Source of the DNA: Ruminococcus sp. UBA3855
Lineage (GTDB): Bacteria > Bacillota > Clostridia > Oscillospirales > Ruminococcaceae
Reading direction: 5' to 3'
Assembly (NCBI GenBank): GCA_002392545.1
Contig: DGHF01000212.1
Span: forward strand, 1 to 16,067
DNA length: 16,067 nucleotides
The notes under the pieces are model-generated. The model saw only the letters and a program-made list of their open reading frames with translations. It did not search any database and was not told the origin of the DNA. Numbering within the stretch: the first letter of the stretch is position 1; each line of letters starts with the position of its first letter. This document shows, in pieces, positions 14,492 through 16,067 of the stretch. Both the position numbers and the translations under genes were made by a program.

Positions 14492-15316
14492 TTATGCTTT
14501 GATAGTGTAAAGAATGGGCATGAGCTTTTCACGGATATATTCATTGGCGTAATCATGCTCTTTCATTTCGGAATTCACACAAATGACGGCATTCTGTGCC
14601 GGTACAATCGTACAACGTTGACCCCATTTCCCTGACATATAGTAATAATCCGGATGTAACCAGAAATAATAACCATAGGTTCTGCCGTCTCTGCTGACAG
14701 TATGGGGGCGCAGTGCCTCGTTAATCCATTGAATGGGATACAATCCGCCATACGTCATAGAATATCCGATTTTCGCTAAATCAATGGTGCGCAGTTTCAG
14801 ACCGCTTGCGCCAAAGAAATGCCCTTCTGTGTCGTATTCGAATTCATAATTTTCAATTTCCAACGGCTTGAAAATGCGCTCTGCAATGAATTCAGACAGA
14901 TTGCAATCTGCTGTTTTTTCCGCCATCAATCCGGCTAAGTAGGCATTGGCATTATTATAGAAAAAACGCTTTGCGCCGATTTCCTGATTCAAACAGGCAT
15001 TGAAATAATTTTTGCAAGTTTTCCGGTCTGCAAATAGTAATTCTTCATTCAGTCCGGAACGCATGGTTAAAAGCTCCTCCAGTGTCACGGATGAGAGGGG
15101 AGCTGTTTCAGGGGTATGCAGGATTTCGCCGACGGTTGCGGAAAGTGAAAGCTTTCCCTCTGCAATCAACATTCCAATTGCCAATGATGCTATACTTTTG
15201 GTGATGGAATATTGTGGATACAATGTATCATCCTGCGGAGTCTGTGCAATGATTTCGCCGTTATGCATGACAACCGCTGATAAAATTTCGGGGTAATCCC
15301 TTGTCAATGTCTTCAT
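14492..15316 (-). CDS. Small serine beta-lactamase-like hydrolase
   Basis: Member of the beta-lactamase/penicillin-binding serine hydrolase superfamily (class C and esterase type). It carries the active-site SxxK as S37-I-T-K40 and the YxN motif as Y120-N-N122; near the C-terminus, SGKWGQ may stand in for the third (KTG or HxG) motif. At 274 residues it is shorter than typical class C enzymes (about 350), and it has no signal peptide, so it is probably cytosolic rather than an antibiotic resistance enzyme. An esterase or peptidase role is more plausible, but the substrate is unknown. The start ATG has GGAG 5 nt upstream plus an AAGGAG further up. It lies between a SUKH gene and the BaiN-like flavoprotein gene. 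Confidence 0.85.
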   Translation of the reverse strand: MKTLTRDYPEILSAVVMHNGEIIAQTPQDDTLYPQYSITKSIASLAIGMLIAEGKLSLSATVGEILHTPETAPLSSVTLEELLTMRSGLNEELLFADRKTCKNYFNACLNQEIGAKRFFYNNANAYLAGLMAEKTADCNLSEFIAERIFKPLEIENYEFEYDTEGHFFGASGLKLRTIDLAKIGYSMTYGGLYPIQWINEALRPHTVSRDGRTYGYYFWLHPDYYYMSGKWGQRCTIVPAQNAVICVNSEMKEHDYANEYIREKLMPILYTIKA

Positions 15317-15361
15317 AAAATCTCCAAATCTCCTTTATATCAAAGAACAGTTTTTTCCGAG

Positions 15362-15383
15362 GAAATAACGGGAATGTTATTTC
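15362..15383. repeat. Perfect inverted repeat in intergenic gap
   Basis: GAAATAAC and GTTATTTC form an 8-bp perfect stem around GGGAAT in the 76-nt gap between the SUKH gene and the hydrolase gene. No T run follows on the minus strand, so I do not call it a terminator; it may be an RNA processing or stability element. Confidence 0.5.
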
Positions 15384-15392
15384 TGGAATTCA

Positions 15393-15788
15393 TCAAAATT
15401 TACTGAAATAATCCGATAGGCTTTCAGCATAATATTCTTCACTCAAATGATAATACTCATATAAATAAATTTTTTCGTCAGGTTTCAGGACGAAATATCC
15501 GCCTGCCCCATTTCCTGCAAACACAACCCCTTCATCTCCGTATTCGCCAAGGTAACAATCTGTTTGTGTCCTGATTTCAGCAAATGAATATATAATTCTG
15601 CCAATCACCATCATTTTCCCAGTATTGGGATTTATCATGACTTCATTGATTCCGTTGCTGATTTTTAAAATTTCCAATAGCTCATCAGGAATTTTCTTTT
15701 TTGCTTTTTCATATTGCCTTTTGTTCAACGGGGAACGCAGTTGACAAGAATCCCCATACTTTTGTTGAATCAAATCAATGATATTCAT
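15393..15788 (-). CDS. SUKH (SMI1/KNR4) superfamily protein
   Basis: Cytosolic 131-residue protein of the SUKH fold, a superfamily best known as immunity proteins against secreted nuclease and other polymorphic toxins, though many members stand alone. Features seen: an N-terminal helix, the IPDELLEILKISNG segment (33-46), typical of the family, and FAGNGAGGYFVL (89-100), matching the conserved glycine/acid loop although the usual Asp after NGxG is Gly here. No toxin gene is seen in the window. The start ATG is one base after the TrmL stop codon (TAA-C-ATG) and uses GGGAAG inside the end of that gene, so it is certainly co-transcribed with it. Confidence 0.8.
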   Translation of the reverse strand: MNIIDLIQQKYGDSCQLRSPLNKRQYEKAKKKIPDELLEILKISNGINEVMINPNTGKMMVIGRIIYSFAEIRTQTDCYLGEYGDEGVVFAGNGAGGYFVLKPDEKIYLYEYYHLSEEYYAESLSDYFSKF

Positions 15789-15789
15789 G

Positions 15790-16067
15790 TTAATCTTCCC
15801 ATTGATATTTCGTCAGATTTCCTTCGGCGGTCATTTCGGGAAAGTCCCATTGTCTCAGAACCTCATAAGTGGCAATGGCTACGGAGTTGGAGAGGTTGAG
15901 ACTTCTCAGAGTGGGGCGCATGGGAATGCGGACAGCAGTTTCAGGATGCCTGACAAGCAATTCCTCTGGAAGTCCGGCATCCTCCCGCCCGAACATGAGA
16001 TAAATTTCCCCCTCCGGATATTGTACATCGCTGTAAGATTTCCGGCTTTTGGTGGTGAAATAATAAA
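15790..16067 (-). CDS. trmL: tRNA (cytidine/uridine-34) 2'-O-methyltransferase, 5' end outside window
   Basis: SPOUT-class methyltransferase that modifies the wobble ribose of tRNA-Leu isoacceptors (family knowledge). Only the C-terminal 91 residues are inside the window and the frame is open to the edge, so the true start lies beyond 16067. The knotted C-terminal SAM site is clear: YLMFGREDAGLP, then IPMRPTLRSLNLSNSVAIA, the classic motif 3 with the N-L-S-N-S-V-A core. The segment YYFTTKSRKSYSDV before it also matches TrmL proteins. It heads the visible stretch and runs directly into the SUKH gene. Confidence 0.92.
   Translation of the reverse strand, partial: YYFTTKSRKSYSDVQYPEGEIYLMFGREDAGLPEELLVRHPETAVRIPMRPTLRSLNLSNSVAIATYEVLRQWDFPEMTAEGNLTKYQWED

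Noticed and set aside
14492..15316. Beta-lactam resistance gene
   Set aside because: No signal peptide, short length and no clear KTG motif. SxxK hydrolases of this sort are mostly esterases or peptidases.
15362..15383. Terminator between the SUKH and hydrolase genes
   Set aside because: The stem is perfect but AT-rich and is not followed by a T run in the minus direction; the A/T run lies on the wrong side.

Overview
This window looks like a chromosomal segment of a low-to-moderate GC, spore-lineage Bacillota, most likely an Oscillospiraceae/Ruminococcus-type gut clostridium. That inference rests on the glgB-glgC-glgD-glgA order with a GlgD-type non-catalytic subunit, a full SpoIIE, a PepV/Sapep-type M20 dipeptidase, strong AGGAGG-type ribosome binding sites, and two TTG starts and one GTG start. 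No species can be named from the sequence alone. Every gene I can support is on the minus strand, so the biological order runs from high to low coordinates. I see no IS element, phage gene, CRISPR array, tRNA or rRNA.

Right part (16067 to 13258): the 3' part of a TrmL-type tRNA methyltransferase, a SUKH (SMI1/KNR4) protein one base behind it, a small serine beta-lactamase-like hydrolase, and an HI0933/BaiN-like flavoprotein. The short gap before the next gene (13034 to 13258) is filled by two tandem, elaborately palindromic repeats that share a fold but not their inner sequence. Next come a second, unrelated flavoprotein (COG2509 type) and ksgA/rsmA, overlapping by 13 bp and closed by a clear intrinsic terminator at 10523-10548.

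Middle (10460 to 8109): spoIIE, preceded by a promoter with good -35 and -10 hexamers unusually separated by 21 bp and a Spo0A-box-like sequence over the -35. This is the architecture known for Spo0A-activated sigma-A promoters of sporulation genes. No convincing terminator follows spoIIE.

Left part (8040 to 1): a canonical promoter at 8011-8039 starts a leader of about 340 nt rich in hairpins. It contains a short TTG-initiated ORF that continues in frame past a UGA, and a 20-codon upstream ORF that overlaps the glgB start as ATGA. The glycogen operon follows: branching enzyme (glgB), ADP-glucose pyrophosphorylase (glgC), its paralogous subunit (glgD) and glycogen synthase (glgA), ended by a terminator at 1695-1726. 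GlgC/GlgD would make ADP-glucose, GlgA would polymerise it and GlgB would branch the chain. A PepV-like dipeptidase and the start of a small conserved-looking protein close the window.

The most interesting items are the glgB leader, the tandem palindromes at 13055-13251, and the wide-spaced spoIIE promoter with its possible read-through into glycogen genes.
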